Assembly: GCA_014379355.1 (NCBI GenBank)
Contig: JACMLX010000265.1
Location: forward strand, 1 to 59,511
Reading direction: 5' to 3'
Length of the DNA stretch: 59,511 nt
Source of the DNA: Gemmatimonadaceae bacterium
GTDB taxonomy: Bacteria; Gemmatimonadota; Gemmatimonadetes; Gemmatimonadales; Gemmatimonadaceae
The translations under genes and the position numbers were made by a program. Below are positions 8,924-17,664 of this stretch, in pieces (the stretch's first letter is position 1; every line of letters begins with the position of its first letter). The notes below the pieces were generated by a model, which had not been told where the DNA came from, searched no databases, and saw nothing but the letters and a program-made list of their open reading frames with translations.

Positions 8924-9847
8924 TCAGCGAATACGCAGCCGACCTTCAGACATGAGCACGGCGTTCCCTCCAACGCGAACCGCAGTGATCGCATCGGCAG
9001 ACTTGTCGACTTCGATTTCGAGCCGCGACGGCCTCCCCATCTCGATGCCCTGCTGCGATACCCACCGCAGTGTGCCGGTGCGCGGAGTGCGCGCCGCGAG
9101 GTAGCCGCCCAGCGCGGCGTTGGCGCTGCCGGTGGCCGGATCCTCGGGCACGCCGTCATCGGGGCAGAACACACGACAGTGGACGTCCACGCCCGGGACA
9201 TCGTCGAGCATCGCGAACACCATGATCATCGCGCAGCCCGAGCCGCGCAGTGTGCGGGCGAACACCGGCTCGTGCACGCGCGCCCGCGACACGGCGGCAC
9301 GCGACGCGAGCGGGACGATCAGGAACGGCAGGCCGCATGATGTCGCGGCCGGCGCATACGCTTCGGCGGCCGTCAGATCCGCCAGCGACAATCCGAGCAT
9401 GTCGGCCACCACTGCCCGGTCCATCGGAGGCTGCTCCGTGGGCATCACCGCCGTCGAGAGCTGCGCCCACACCGGCACGCCATCGACCAGTCGCACCTGC
9501 ACCGGCACGGGCCCGACATTCTCGCCGAGCACCACGCGCACGCTGTCGCCGTCCGACGGCGCGTCACCGGTGAACACGAGGGCGATGGCCGTGCCGATCG
9601 TCGGGTGACCGGCGAACGGCACTTCACCACCGGGCGTGAAGATGCGCACGCGCTTCGTCGTGTCGGGCGTTTCCGCCGGCAGCACGAACGTGCTCTCGCT
9701 GTAGTTGAACTCGCGCGTGACCTGCAACATCTGCTCGCTCGTCAACCCACGCGCATCGCGGATCACCGCCAGCGGATTGCCGCCGAACCGCTGGTCGGTG
9801 AAGACGTCGAGCGTGAAATAGTGAACGAACTGCACATCGTCGCTCAT
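8924..9847 (-). CDS. PhzF-family isomerase/epimerase-like protein
   Basis: Starting at ATG 9847 gives 307 residues. The start overlaps the pruA stop in an ATGA, which indicates translational coupling; a longer frame would add eight residues. The sequence has the PhzF hallmarks: YFTLDVFTDQRFGGNPLAV at the N terminus, NYSESTFVLP carrying the conserved active-site Glu, FTPGGEVPFAGHPTIG, and the second-half signature VPEDPATGSANAALGGYL. Most members outside phenazine clusters have unknown substrates and are thought to be isomerases of small chiral acids. No phenazine genes are present. Pairing with a proline/arginine catabolic dehydrogenase suggests a role in amino-acid metabolism, which is an inference. 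Confidence 0.88.
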   Translation of the reverse strand: MSDDVQFVHYFTLDVFTDQRFGGNPLAVIRDARGLTSEQMLQVTREFNYSESTFVLPAETPDTTKRVRIFTPGGEVPFAGHPTIGTAIALVFTGDAPSDGDSVRVVLGENVGPVPVQVRLVDGVPVWAQLSTAVMPTEQPPMDRAVVADMLGLSLADLTAAEAYAPAATSCGLPFLIVPLASRAAVSRARVHEPVFARTLRGSGCAMIMVFAMLDDVPGVDVHCRVFCPDDGVPEDPATGSANAALGGYLAARTPRTGTLRWVSQQGIEMGRPSRLEIEVDKSADAITAVRVGGNAVLMSEGRLRIR

Positions 9848-11502
9848 TCCGCGAGGAACGGATAGCGCCACTCGGTCGGCGGGACGAAGGTCTCCTTGAT
9901 CGATCGTGCGCTCACCCAGCGCAGCAGGTTCATCTTCGAGCCGGCCTTGTCGTTCGTGCCTGACGAGCGTGCACCACCGAACGGCTGCTGACCCACCACC
10001 GCACCGGTCGGCTTGTCGTTGATGTAGAAGTTGCCGGCCGCGTTCCGCAGCACCGACATCGCATCCAGCACTGCCTGCTTCTCACGCGCCCACACCGCAC
10101 CGGTGAGCGCATACGGACTGGTCGCGTCCACCAGGTGCAGCGTGTCCATCCACTTGTCGTCGTCATACACGTAGGTCGTCACGATCGGGCCGAAGATTTC
10201 CTCGTTCAGCATCCGGTGCCCCGGATCATCGGTGCGCACGAGCGTCGGCTGCACGAACCAGCCGATCTCGCCGTTCGACGTACCGCCGGTCACCACTTCA
10301 CACTCCCGCTTCGCCAGTGCCAGGTACTCGGTGTGCTTGTCGAACGCCCGCTTGTCGATCACGGCGCCCATGAAATTCGAGAAGTCGCGCACATCGCCGA
10401 CCTTGATCTCGCTCGCCATCTGCCCGACGTGATCGCGGACGGTCGGCCACAAGGAGCGCGGGACGTACACGCGGCTCGCCGCCGAACACTTCTGGCCCTG
10501 ATATTCGAACCCACCGCGAACGATCGCCACCGCCAGCGCGTGCGGATCGGCTGACGGATGTGCGACGATGAAATCCTTGCCGCCCGTCTCGCCCACGATG
10601 CGGGGATAACTGCGATAACCGCCCATGTTGCGGCCGATCGTCTCCCACATGCCGTTGAACACCGTCGTGCTGCCGGTGAAGTGCACGCCGGCCAGGTCGC
10701 GGTGGGTCAGCACCGTGTTCGAGATCGCGGCCGGGTCACCCGGAAGGAAGTTGATCACGCCCGGCGGCAATCCTGCTTCCTCGAGGATCTGCAGCACGTA
10801 CCACGCCGACAATACAGCGGTCGATGCAGGCTTCCAGATCACCGTGTTGCCCATCAGCGCCGGCGCACCGCCAAGATTGCCGCCGATCGCCGTGAAGTTG
10901 AACGGCGAGACCGCGTACACAAACCCTTCCAGCGGGCGATAGTCCGACTGATTCCAGACGCCGGGTGAGCTCATCGGCTGCTCCGCATAGATCTCCTGCG
11001 CGAACACCGCGTTCAGGCGCCAGAAATCGATCAACTCGCAGGCGGCGTCGATTTCGGCCTGGTGTGCCGTCTTCGACTGTCCGAGCATCGTCGACGCATT
11101 GACCGTCATGCGGCGCGTCGAGGCCAGCAGCTCGGCCGCCTTGAGGAAGATGCCGGCGCGGTCTTCCCAGCTCCACGCGGCCCACTCCTTCTGCGCGGCG
11201 GTGGCGGCGGCAATGGCCGCGGTCACGTCCTCCGTGCGCGCCTTGTGATAATCGGCGACGACGTGGCTGTGCACGTGCGGCATGACCTGTGCGCCGAGGG
11301 TACCGGTGTGGATGCGCTTGCCTCCGATGACGAGCGGAATCTCCACCCGCTCGGTCGACATGCTCGCCAGCCGGGCCTGCAACTCGGTCCGCTCCGGAGA
11401 GTACGGGGCGTAATTCTTGACGGGTTCGTTGACAGGACCGGGAATACGGCGCGAGCCGGCGAACTGCGATGCGCCGACGGGCGAAACGGGGAGTGGCGTC
11501 AT
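9844..11502 (-). CDS. pruA: L-glutamate gamma-semialdehyde (1-pyrroline-5-carboxylate) dehydrogenase
   Basis: This 552-residue aldehyde dehydrogenase oxidises glutamate-5-semialdehyde to glutamate with NAD, the last step of proline and arginine breakdown. The general base is Glu305 in GETGGKD and the nucleophile Cys339 in QGQKCSA. The P5CDH signatures AVSPFNFTAIGGNLGGAP and FGGARSSGTNDKAGS are present. The length fits the stand-alone group-1 P5C dehydrogenases of about 540 residues, rather than the bifunctional PutA. No proline dehydrogenase gene is nearby. It is co-transcribed with the PhzF-like gene through an ATGA overlap. Confidence 0.94.
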   Translation of the reverse strand: MTPLPVSPVGASQFAGSRRIPGPVNEPVKNYAPYSPERTELQARLASMSTERVEIPLVIGGKRIHTGTLGAQVMPHVHSHVVADYHKARTEDVTAAIAAATAAQKEWAAWSWEDRAGIFLKAAELLASTRRMTVNASTMLGQSKTAHQAEIDAACELIDFWRLNAVFAQEIYAEQPMSSPGVWNQSDYRPLEGFVYAVSPFNFTAIGGNLGGAPALMGNTVIWKPASTAVLSAWYVLQILEEAGLPPGVINFLPGDPAAISNTVLTHRDLAGVHFTGSTTVFNGMWETIGRNMGGYRSYPRIVGETGGKDFIVAHPSADPHALAVAIVRGGFEYQGQKCSAASRVYVPRSLWPTVRDHVGQMASEIKVGDVRDFSNFMGAVIDKRAFDKHTEYLALAKRECEVVTGGTSNGEIGWFVQPTLVRTDDPGHRMLNEEIFGPIVTTYVYDDDKWMDTLHLVDATSPYALTGAVWAREKQAVLDAMSVLRNAAGNFYINDKPTGAVVGQQPFGGARSSGTNDKAGSKMNLLRWVSARSIKETFVPPTEWRYPFLAE

Positions 11503-11590
11503 GACGGTGCGAAGTGGAGATGGAGTCGGCCACGCGGCGCACGCACGGCCCGTGCGCGAAAGCTACCACGAAGGCCGGACCCCGACTGCG

Positions 11591-11602
11591 TAGATTCCGC
11601 GC
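11591..11602 (+). promoter_or_regulatory. Leaderless-type -10 (TAGATT-N6-ATG)
   Basis: TAGATT at 11591-11596 is followed by CCGCGC and ATG 11603. The dat gene at 25611 has the same TTCCGCGCATG ending after its own hexamer. No Shine-Dalgarno site precedes the gene, which fits a leaderless transcript. Confidence 0.55.
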
Positions 11603-12430
11603 ATGTCCGCCGCCTCCGGAATCCTGCTGTGTGCCGTGTTGCTCGCCGGCTGTTCGTGGGACGCGCCGCCGGTCGAGTGGCAGGCGCCGTCACCGATCGC
11701 GGCGGGCGTCGATACGGCGGCGCAGTACGTCGCGCGCTGGACGCCGGGCGCGTCGCCGGAGCTCTCGGTCACCACCGACAGCGCTGCGTCGCGTGAACCT
11801 TCGGGAGTGCTCGGCGCCTGCCCCGGCTCGGTCGTCAGCACGCCGATGGTGCGCGGGCATCGTTGGTCCGCGTGGTGGCAGATCCGGCCCGACAGCAGCG
11901 CGGCGCTGTCGTCCGAACGCAGGGATTCCACCGGTGCAGTGCAGCAACGCGTCGTCGTCGATTCACTCGACCGCGCGCAGCTCGGATGTGCGCGCCCCGC
12001 ACCGGCGATCGCCGCCGACAGTGTCAATGGATATGTGCATGTCGGGTACTTCATGGTGGCACCGGAAGGACCCGGAGTGTTCTATGCGCACCTGATGCCG
12101 CAGTTCTCGCAACAGTTCGAGCGACCACTGGCGATGGTGTACGGGGAAAAGCCGGTGCGTGTCGCGGTCGCCAGTCGCGGTGATACCGTTGCGGTGGCGT
12201 ACGAGGATCCGAACAGCGAGGCTGGACGCATCGCACTCAGCATGTCACTCACCGGCGGACACCTCTTCGACCAGACGGCGCGCATCATTCCGGTCAGCAC
12301 CAGTTCGCAGCAGGCGTCGGCGCCGCAGATCGTGCGCCTGGCGGGTGGGCAGCTGTGGATCGGCTGGACGGAAGACTCGCAATCGGGCAGTGCATTCCTG
12401 CTGCGTCGCGCCGCGATCGTGTCGCGATAA
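11603..12430 (+). CDS. Predicted lipoprotein of unknown function
   Basis: A 275-residue protein with a lipoprotein signal (residues 1-17, lipobox LAGC), so the mature chain should be anchored at Cys17. The rest has the alternating hydrophobic pattern of a beta-rich protein, with phrases such as GDTVAVAYEDPNSEAGRIAL and LRIGWTEDSQSG-like turns that recall blades of sialidase/BNR-type propellers. That resemblance is weak. It is divergent from pruA and followed after 19 bases by endonuclease IV, with which it may share a transcript. Confidence 0.6.
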   Translation: MSAASGILLCAVLLAGCSWDAPPVEWQAPSPIAAGVDTAAQYVARWTPGASPELSVTTDSAASREPSGVLGACPGSVVSTPMVRGHRWSAWWQIRPDSSAALSSERRDSTGAVQQRVVVDSLDRAQLGCARPAPAIAADSVNGYVHVGYFMVAPEGPGVFYAHLMPQFSQQFERPLAMVYGEKPVRVAVASRGDTVAVAYEDPNSEAGRIALSMSLTGGHLFDQTARIIPVSTSSQQASAPQIVRLAGGQLWIGWTEDSQSGSAFLLRRAAIVSR

Positions 12431-12449
12431 CCTTCACACTCCGCGCGTC

Positions 12450-13346
12450 ATGCCTCGACTGATTGGTGCACACACGATCGACATCGGCGGCATCCCGATG
12501 GCTGCCCGCCGCGCCGGCAATGCGGGCATGACGGCGCTGCAGATCTTCAGCGCAGTTCCCAAGTTCTACAACGAGAAAGTGGGTGTGAAGCCGGAGCGCA
12601 TCGCGGCCTTTCACGCGGCACTCGCCGAGGCGGGCATCGCACGCGATGCCGTGATCGTGCACGCCGGGTATGTGCTCAACAGCGCGACACCGGAGCCTGA
12701 AAAATGGGAGCGCGCGGCGACTGCGCTGACGAAGGAACTGGAACGCAGTACCGCGCTGCAGGTGCGCGGTGTGTGCTTCCATCCGGGCGCCGCCACCGAT
12801 CAGGATCGTGCCGCCGGTGTGGCCCGTGTCGCGACGGCGATGACGCGTGCGCTCGAGACCGTGTCGGGTGCGACGAAGCTGCTGGTGGAGAACAGCGCCG
12901 GCGCCGGCAACACGATCGGCCGCACGGTGGACGAGGTGGCGGGGATCCTCGCGTCGCTGGCGCCGTCGGTGCGTGCGCGCGCCGGCTACGGCCTCGATAC
13001 CTGTCACTTGTTCGCATCAGGATACGATATCAGCGCGTCGCAGGCGCAGTGCACCGCGGTGCTCGACGAGTTCGAGGCAGCGTGCGGTGAGCCACCGCAG
13101 TTCCTGCACCTCAACGACAGCCTCGGTGGCCTCGGGTCGAACAAGGATCGACACATGCTGATCGGTGAAGGCGCGATCGGGGCCGATGCATTCCGCTGGC
13201 TGCTGGCGGACCCGCGCACGCGCGACATTCCGCTGCTGCTCGAGACGCCACAGGCGATCGAGATGGTGCCGGATGACGATGCCAGCGCCGATCCCGATGA
13301 TCTGCGCATGGTGAAATTGCTGCGTTCCTTCGACACGGACGCCTGA
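12450..13346 (+). CDS. nfo: Endonuclease IV (AP endonuclease)
   Basis: This 298-residue protein cleaves DNA at abasic sites in base-excision repair, using a tri-zinc centre in a TIM barrel. The family motifs are visible in order: IGAHTIDIGGIPMAARRAG, VHAGYVLN, GVCFHPGAA, LLVENSAGAGNTIG (Glu ligand), YGLDTCHLFASGYD and FLHLNDSLGGLGSNKDRH with its His and Asp ligands. The open frame extends upstream into the previous gene, but homology begins at MPRLIGAHT, so ATG 12450 is the start. Confidence 0.93.
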   Translation: MPRLIGAHTIDIGGIPMAARRAGNAGMTALQIFSAVPKFYNEKVGVKPERIAAFHAALAEAGIARDAVIVHAGYVLNSATPEPEKWERAATALTKELERSTALQVRGVCFHPGAATDQDRAAGVARVATAMTRALETVSGATKLLVENSAGAGNTIGRTVDEVAGILASLAPSVRARAGYGLDTCHLFASGYDISASQAQCTAVLDEFEAACGEPPQFLHLNDSLGGLGSNKDRHMLIGEGAIGADAFRWLLADPRTRDIPLLLETPQAIEMVPDDDASADPDDLRMVKLLRSFDTDA

Positions 13347-13400
13347 CGCCGCAGGTGCGCGAAGGCTGACGGCTCCTGTTGCGCGCAGGGACCCTCCGTG

Positions 13401-13406
13401 TACCTT
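13401..13406 (+). promoter_or_regulatory. Possible -10 (TACCTT) upstream of the SWIB gene
   Basis: TACCTT at 13401-13406 fits the TANNNT pattern seen elsewhere, 119 bases before the SWIB-protein start. An ATG at 13417 opens a short frame that has no family resemblance, so I treat the stretch 13407-13525 as a leader. The SWIB gene also has its own GAGG site at about 13513-13516. Confidence 0.3.
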
Positions 13407-13525
13407 CCCGCGCGTCATGGTCAATTTCGCACGGCGGTCGCCGTCGATTGCCACGATGAGCGCGCCAGTCACGCTCCACGTTCGGCGAGCGTCGCTCGCC
13501 CACCCCTCACGTCAGAGGATCTGCG

Positions 13526-13882
13526 ATGCCCCCTGCGAAAAAGGCTGCTGCGAAGGCGCCGGCCAAGAAGGCCGCTGCCAAGGCACCTGCGAAGAAGGCT
13601 GCCGCCAAGGCGCCGGCCAAGAAGGCCGCTTCCAAGACCACGTCGGCCTTCAACAAGGCGATGAAGATCAGCCCTGAGCTGGCCGCCGTCATCGGCGGTG
13701 ATGCCCGCCCGCGCACCGAAGTGACCAGTGCGATCTGGACGTACATCAAGAAGAACAACCTTCAGGACCCGAAGAACAAGCGCAACATCCTGGCCGACGA
13801 CAAGCTCAAGGCCGTGTTCGGTGGCAAGAAGACGGTCACCATGTTCGAGATGACGGCACTGGTGTCCAAGCACCTGAGCTGA
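13526..13882 (+). CDS. SWIB/MDM2-domain protein with histone-H1-like tail
   Basis: A 118-residue nucleoid-type protein. Residues 5-40 are a lysine/alanine/proline tail built from nine-residue units (KKAAAKAPA, three and a half copies; a 27-base DNA repeat at about 13538-13645), like histone H1 or Hc1 tails. Residues about 41-118 form a SWIB domain, with ISPELAAVIG, RTEVTSAIWTYIKKNNLQDP, KRNILADDKLKAVFG and MFEMTALVSKHL. SWIB domains are best known from eukaryotic remodelling complexes and occur in a minority of bacteria such as Chlamydia. The tail should bind DNA non-specifically. The repeated tail is prone to length change by slippage. Confidence 0.88.
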   Translation: MPPAKKAAAKAPAKKAAAKAPAKKAAAKAPAKKAASKTTSAFNKAMKISPELAAVIGGDARPRTEVTSAIWTYIKKNNLQDPKNKRNILADDKLKAVFGGKKTVTMFEMTALVSKHLS

Positions 13883-13890
13883 CCGGATCT

Positions 13891-13914
13891 CCCGTCCGCC
13901 GGGCGGGTTATCTT
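13891..13914 (+). terminator. Possible short terminator after the SWIB gene
   Basis: CCCGTCC (13891-13897) can pair with GGGCGGG (13901-13907) around a three-base loop, including one G-T pair, and is followed by TTATCTT. It starts nine bases after the stop. TATCTT at 13909-13914 could instead be the -10 of the next gene, so the site may serve both purposes or only one. Confidence 0.35.
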
Positions 13915-14006
13915 CTGCTGAACCGGATCGAGGGCGTGTCCTCCTGAGGGCAGGCCCTCGATTGCGTCCGGTCCCCGACCTCCCGAAACCGCTGCACACG
14001 AGTCCT

Positions 14007-14810
14007 GTGGCTGCCGACAAGAAATCGACGACGACGCCCGCTCCGGTGCCCAATGTCGTCGCTGCCGCGCGCGGAAAGACCGCCGCACCCGCCGCATCAT
14101 CACGCCTCGATGGCCTGAAGGGATGGATCGTGCCGATCCTCATCTTCTTCGTCATCCGGATCTTCTTCTTCCAGGCGTACCGCATCCCGTCGCCCAGCAT
14201 GCAGCCGGAGATGATGGTCGGTGACTGGTTGTTCGTGAACAATCTCGTGTACGGCCCCAACATTCCGTTCACCGATGTCACGCTGCCCGGGTACGCGGAA
14301 CCGAAGCGCCGCGAGATCGTGGTGTTCAAGTCGCCGTATCAGGCCGACGAGGCACAACTCGGCAACGACCCGCAGCCCACGCTGGTGAAGCGCATGTGGG
14401 GCCAGCCGGGCGACACGCTGTACATGCGCGACGGCGTGATTCACGTCAACGGCACCGCGTACCCGCAGCGTGCCGACGAGAGCACACTCAAGATCGCGGC
14501 TGACGAGACACACCCGCTCTTCGCGTGGCAGCACTCGATCGAAGTGAAGAACAGCCGTTTCGGTGAACCACCCGTCGTTCCGACACACGACAACTGGGGA
14601 CCGCTCGCCATCCCGGCCGGTCACCTGTTCATGCTGGGCGACAACCGCTACGAATCGAAGGACAGTCGCTATTGGGGCATCGTGCCGCGTGGCAACCTGC
14701 GCGGCCGCCCGATCTTCGTGTACTACAGCTACAACGCCAACGATTCCGATCGCGCGCTGCCGTTCATCACCGACATCCGGTGGTCGCGCATCGGTCATAT
14801 CTTCCGCTGA
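14007..14810 (+). CDS. lepB: Signal peptidase I
   Basis: This membrane serine-lysine protease removes signal peptides from exported proteins, of which this window has many. From GTG 14007 it has 267 residues: a polar Ala/Pro/Lys-rich N-tail, one transmembrane helix (about 37-56, WIVPILIFFVIRIFFFQAY), then the catalytic domain. Ser64 in PSPSM is the nucleophile and Lys128 in LVKRMWGQPGD the general base. Box E is seen in FMLGDNRYESKDSRYWG. A TTG at 13962 would add 15 residues. A hairpin, GAGGGC (about 13930) with GCCCTC (about 13954), lies in the probable leader. It is co-oriented with the esterase genes that follow. Confidence 0.93.
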   Translation: MAADKKSTTTPAPVPNVVAAARGKTAAPAASSRLDGLKGWIVPILIFFVIRIFFFQAYRIPSPSMQPEMMVGDWLFVNNLVYGPNIPFTDVTLPGYAEPKRREIVVFKSPYQADEAQLGNDPQPTLVKRMWGQPGDTLYMRDGVIHVNGTAYPQRADESTLKIAADETHPLFAWQHSIEVKNSRFGEPPVVPTHDNWGPLAIPAGHLFMLGDNRYESKDSRYWGIVPRGNLRGRPIFVYYSYNANDSDRALPFITDIRWSRIGHIFR

Positions 14811-14815
14811 GGCGT

Positions 14816-15850
14816 GTGCTGACGTTCGCGCGCCGCACGACGCGCTGCGGCATCGGAACCCTGATGCTGGCGGCGCTCGCGGCGGCGCCACAGGTCATGG
14901 ATGCGCAGCAGGGGCGCGTGCGACGCGGTGTCATGCGCACCGACACGTTCTGGTCGCAGGCGCTCGGCATCACGAAACGCCTCGTCGTGTACCTGCCGCC
15001 ATCGTATGCCGAGTCTGGCGCACGGGCGCGTCGCTATCCGCTGGCCGTCTATCTGCACGGCGGGTATGGCAACGAAACGGATTGGACCGTGAACGGACAC
15101 CTCGCCACGACCATGGATTCGCTCGTGGCGAATGGCATGCGTGAGATGATCGTCGTGATGCCCGACGGCGATGATGGCTGGTGGACGACGTGGCATGCAT
15201 TGAACGACGTCGCCGCGTGCCGCCGTGTGCGTCGGGAGGAGAATGCCGACAGCTACTGCGTCCCGTGGCCGAAGTACGACGACTACGTCGCGCGTGACGT
15301 CATCGCCCATGCCGATTCGCTCTATCGCACCCAACGGCGGCGGGCATCTCGCGGCATCGCGGGATTGAGCATGGGTGGGTATGGCGCGATCTCGATCGCC
15401 GCCCGGTATCCCGGCACGTTCGCGGCCGCCGCCAGTCACAGCGGCGTGCTGCGGCCCGCCATGAAGGTCGACAGCAGCACCGTCACCACGACCGGCGCAC
15501 CCACGGTGCGAGATGCCAGGACGCGCGACGAACTCCGGGCCGTCTCGGGTGCACGTCGATGGGTGATCATCGAGCCGGCGTTCGGCAGCGACTCGGTCTC
15601 CTGGACGTCGCGTGATCCGTCGAACCTGATCCAGCAGGCGCTCCGGCGCGGCGACGTGCTGCCGTCGCTGTTCGTGGACGTTGGCACCGAGGATCACGTA
15701 CTGCCCATGAACCGGTCGTTCCGCGACCGCATGGCGCAGCTCAAGGTGCCGCTGGTGTACGCCGAGTGGCCGGGCAGGCACGACTGGGCATACTGGCACG
15801 CCCATCTCCCCGAAAGCCTGCGGTTTCTGGCCGGGCGCCTGGCCCCCTGA
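14816..15850 (+). CDS. Exported esterase (esterase D / antigen 85-like alpha/beta hydrolase)
   Basis: GTG 14816, five bases after lepB, gives 344 residues with a signal peptide (about 1-30, ending VMDAQ). The fold is the PF00756 esterase type: RLVVYLPPSYAES near the start, PLAVYLHGGYGNETDW as oxyanion region, nucleophile Ser185 in GLSMGGYG, an acid in VDVGTEDH and the His in WPGRHDWAYW. Substrate is unknown; relatives cleave small esters, S-formylglutathione or feruloyl esters. The next gene is a diverged tandem paralogue with the same motifs in the same places, so the pair arose by duplication. Confidence 0.83.
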   Translation: MLTFARRTTRCGIGTLMLAALAAAPQVMDAQQGRVRRGVMRTDTFWSQALGITKRLVVYLPPSYAESGARARRYPLAVYLHGGYGNETDWTVNGHLATTMDSLVANGMREMIVVMPDGDDGWWTTWHALNDVAACRRVRREENADSYCVPWPKYDDYVARDVIAHADSLYRTQRRRASRGIAGLSMGGYGAISIAARYPGTFAAAASHSGVLRPAMKVDSSTVTTTGAPTVRDARTRDELRAVSGARRWVIIEPAFGSDSVSWTSRDPSNLIQQALRRGDVLPSLFVDVGTEDHVLPMNRSFRDRMAQLKVPLVYAEWPGRHDWAYWHAHLPESLRFLAGRLAP

Positions 15851-15923
15851 GGCACCGGTCGGCGAGGCACGCCAACAGAAGTGACGGCGTCACGCATGCC
15901 GCGCCGGATCGTCTTCGGGTACG

Positions 15924-16940
15924 ATGTTGCGAACCCTGTTTCGAGTCGGCGTGCTGCTGCTCGCCGTTGCTGCGCGTGCCGGCAGTGTGGAGGCCGTGCA
16001 TGGCACCGTGCGACGCGATGCGATCAACTCGCACGTGCTGGGCGTGCCGAAGAACATGCTCGTCTATCTGCCACCGTCGTACGACCACTCGCCGTACGCC
16101 ACGAAGCGCTACCCGGTCGCGGTGTACCTGCATGGGCGCTGGGGTGACGAGACGGACTGGATGAATCTCGGGAATCTGGCGAGATCCGTGGACTCGCTGG
16201 TCACGCTCGGGCTGCACGAAATGATCATCGTGATGCCCGATGGTGACGAGGGCTGGTGGACGACGTGGGCGCTGCCGAGTGATACGGCGGCGTGCCGGAT
16301 CACGCCGCATCGCAAGGAGCCGCCAGCCGAGTTCTGCGTGGTGCATCCGCGGTACGACGAATATCTCGCGCGCGATGTCCTGCCGTACATCGACGCGACG
16401 TATCGCACGATTCCGTCGCGTGAATCGCGCGGCATCGCGGGCCTGAGCATGGGTGGGTACGGCGCGCTGGCGATCGCGGCGACGTATCCGGAACTCTTCT
16501 CCGTGGCGGTCAGTCACGGCGGTGCGCTCACCCCGGGCATCATGGCCGACAGCAGCGAATTCCCGCGCACGGGCACGGTGGTGTGGCGGCAGGGGCGCAC
16601 GACGAAGGAGCTGCGCGCGTCAGCCGGCGAGAACGAATGGAACGCGATGTATCCCATGTTCGGACTCGATTCGAGCACATGGGCACCACGCGACCCTGCC
16701 AACATGCTGCGTGCGCTCAAGGCCGCGCATCGTCCGATGCCACGGCTGTACGTGGACGTGCCGCTCGACGAGGGACGCTTGCTGCAGAACCGCGCATTCC
16801 GGGATGCGATGCGGGCCAGTGACATTCCGCTCACGTACTCCGAATGGCCCGGACGTCACGATTGGAAATACTGGTCCGCGCGCTCGCTGCCCGGCCTGCA
16901 GTTTCTCTCGGATCATCTGGCTCAGGACGCATCGCACTGA
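15924..16940 (+). CDS. Exported esterase, tandem paralogue of the preceding gene
   Basis: A 338-residue esterase of the same family as the gene at 14816. It has a signal peptide (MLRTLFRVGVLLLAVAARAG), NMLVYLPPSYDHS, YPVAVYLHGRWGDETDW, nucleophile Ser175 in GLSMGGYG and the catalytic His in WPGRHDWKYW. The shared stretches MPDGDEGWWTTW and SRGIAGLSMGGYGA show common origin, while the acid region differs (VDVPLDEG instead of VDVGTEDH), so the catalytic acid may be placed differently or the two may have different substrates. It is separated from its twin by 73 bases. Confidence 0.82.
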   Translation: MLRTLFRVGVLLLAVAARAGSVEAVHGTVRRDAINSHVLGVPKNMLVYLPPSYDHSPYATKRYPVAVYLHGRWGDETDWMNLGNLARSVDSLVTLGLHEMIIVMPDGDEGWWTTWALPSDTAACRITPHRKEPPAEFCVVHPRYDEYLARDVLPYIDATYRTIPSRESRGIAGLSMGGYGALAIAATYPELFSVAVSHGGALTPGIMADSSEFPRTGTVVWRQGRTTKELRASAGENEWNAMYPMFGLDSSTWAPRDPANMLRALKAAHRPMPRLYVDVPLDEGRLLQNRAFRDAMRASDIPLTYSEWPGRHDWKYWSARSLPGLQFLSDHLAQDASH

Positions 16941-17021
16941 TCGACCATGTGTGCTCGCACATGTGCGTGCCAGCTGTTTTTGCCTTGCCATTGAAGGGCG
17001 CGACACCCCAACTTCCCTCGC

Positions 17022-17540
17022 ATGGTTCGCTTCGCACCGACGCACACTGGAGCATGGGACGCCTACGAAGCGAGCGCCGTGCGGAAGTTCAGCCGGTCGC
17101 TCACGGCGATGGCGATCGTCACCGGCGTCGTGTGGCGGCTGTGTCGCGCACTGTTTCTCGGCACAGGCCCGACCTCGTCGCCGCTGTTCTTCGGGTCGGT
17201 GATCGCGCTCGGTGTGCTGGTGTTCTTCGGCATGGCGACGCTGCACCTCGGCAATTTTCCGCTCAAGCGCTGGCTGTGGCGCGTGCCGCTGTTCGCACTG
17301 GTGGAAGGGGTGGCTGAAGTCGCGATGTCAGCGGTGTTGATCGCGTTCGGACGCGAGCCCTACGGCAGTGCGGTCGCGGTGTGGGCCGACCTGGCGAGCA
17401 TCGCCGCCACCGTCCTGTCCACGCACATCCTCGTGCTGAGCCTCTACGGCGGGATTCTGGCAGTCGTGGTGCAGGGCATCCGACGCTCGGTGAGAGCCGC
17501 CGGCGACGTGGTCATCGACGATCCGAAGGACGATCAGTAG
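17022..17540 (+). CDS. Integral membrane protein of unknown function
   Basis: A 172-residue protein with about four hydrophobic segments (roughly 29-47, 56-78, 86-108 and 120-150) and a charged C-terminal tail ending DDPKDDQ. No family is recognised. Its neighbours are exported hydrolases and an exported peptidase, which says little about its role. The start ATG 17022 is the first in the frame and no strong ribosome-binding site is seen. A weak hairpin lies just upstream at 16946-16963. Confidence 0.6.
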   Translation: MVRFAPTHTGAWDAYEASAVRKFSRSLTAMAIVTGVVWRLCRALFLGTGPTSSPLFFGSVIALGVLVFFGMATLHLGNFPLKRWLWRVPLFALVEGVAEVAMSAVLIAFGREPYGSAVAVWADLASIAATVLSTHILVLSLYGGILAVVVQGIRRSVRAAGDVVIDDPKDDQ

Positions 17541-17664
17541 CGGCGACGACCTTCCGCCGGAAGGCACACCGCCGCATGGTGCGTCGAGCGATCCTGCGCC
17601 CCACTATTCTGCACCGATTCGTCTCGCCACAACAGTGATCGTCACCTGCCTCGGAGCCCATCGC

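Noticed and set aside
12159-12449. N-terminal extension of endonuclease IV
   Set aside because: The added 97 residues overlap the lipoprotein gene in another frame and do not match the family, which begins at MPRLIGAHT.
16946-16963. Hairpin CATGTG...CACATG with a later TTTTT
   Set aside because: The stem is only six or seven base pairs and the T-run is about 12 bases away, so it is too weak to call a terminator.
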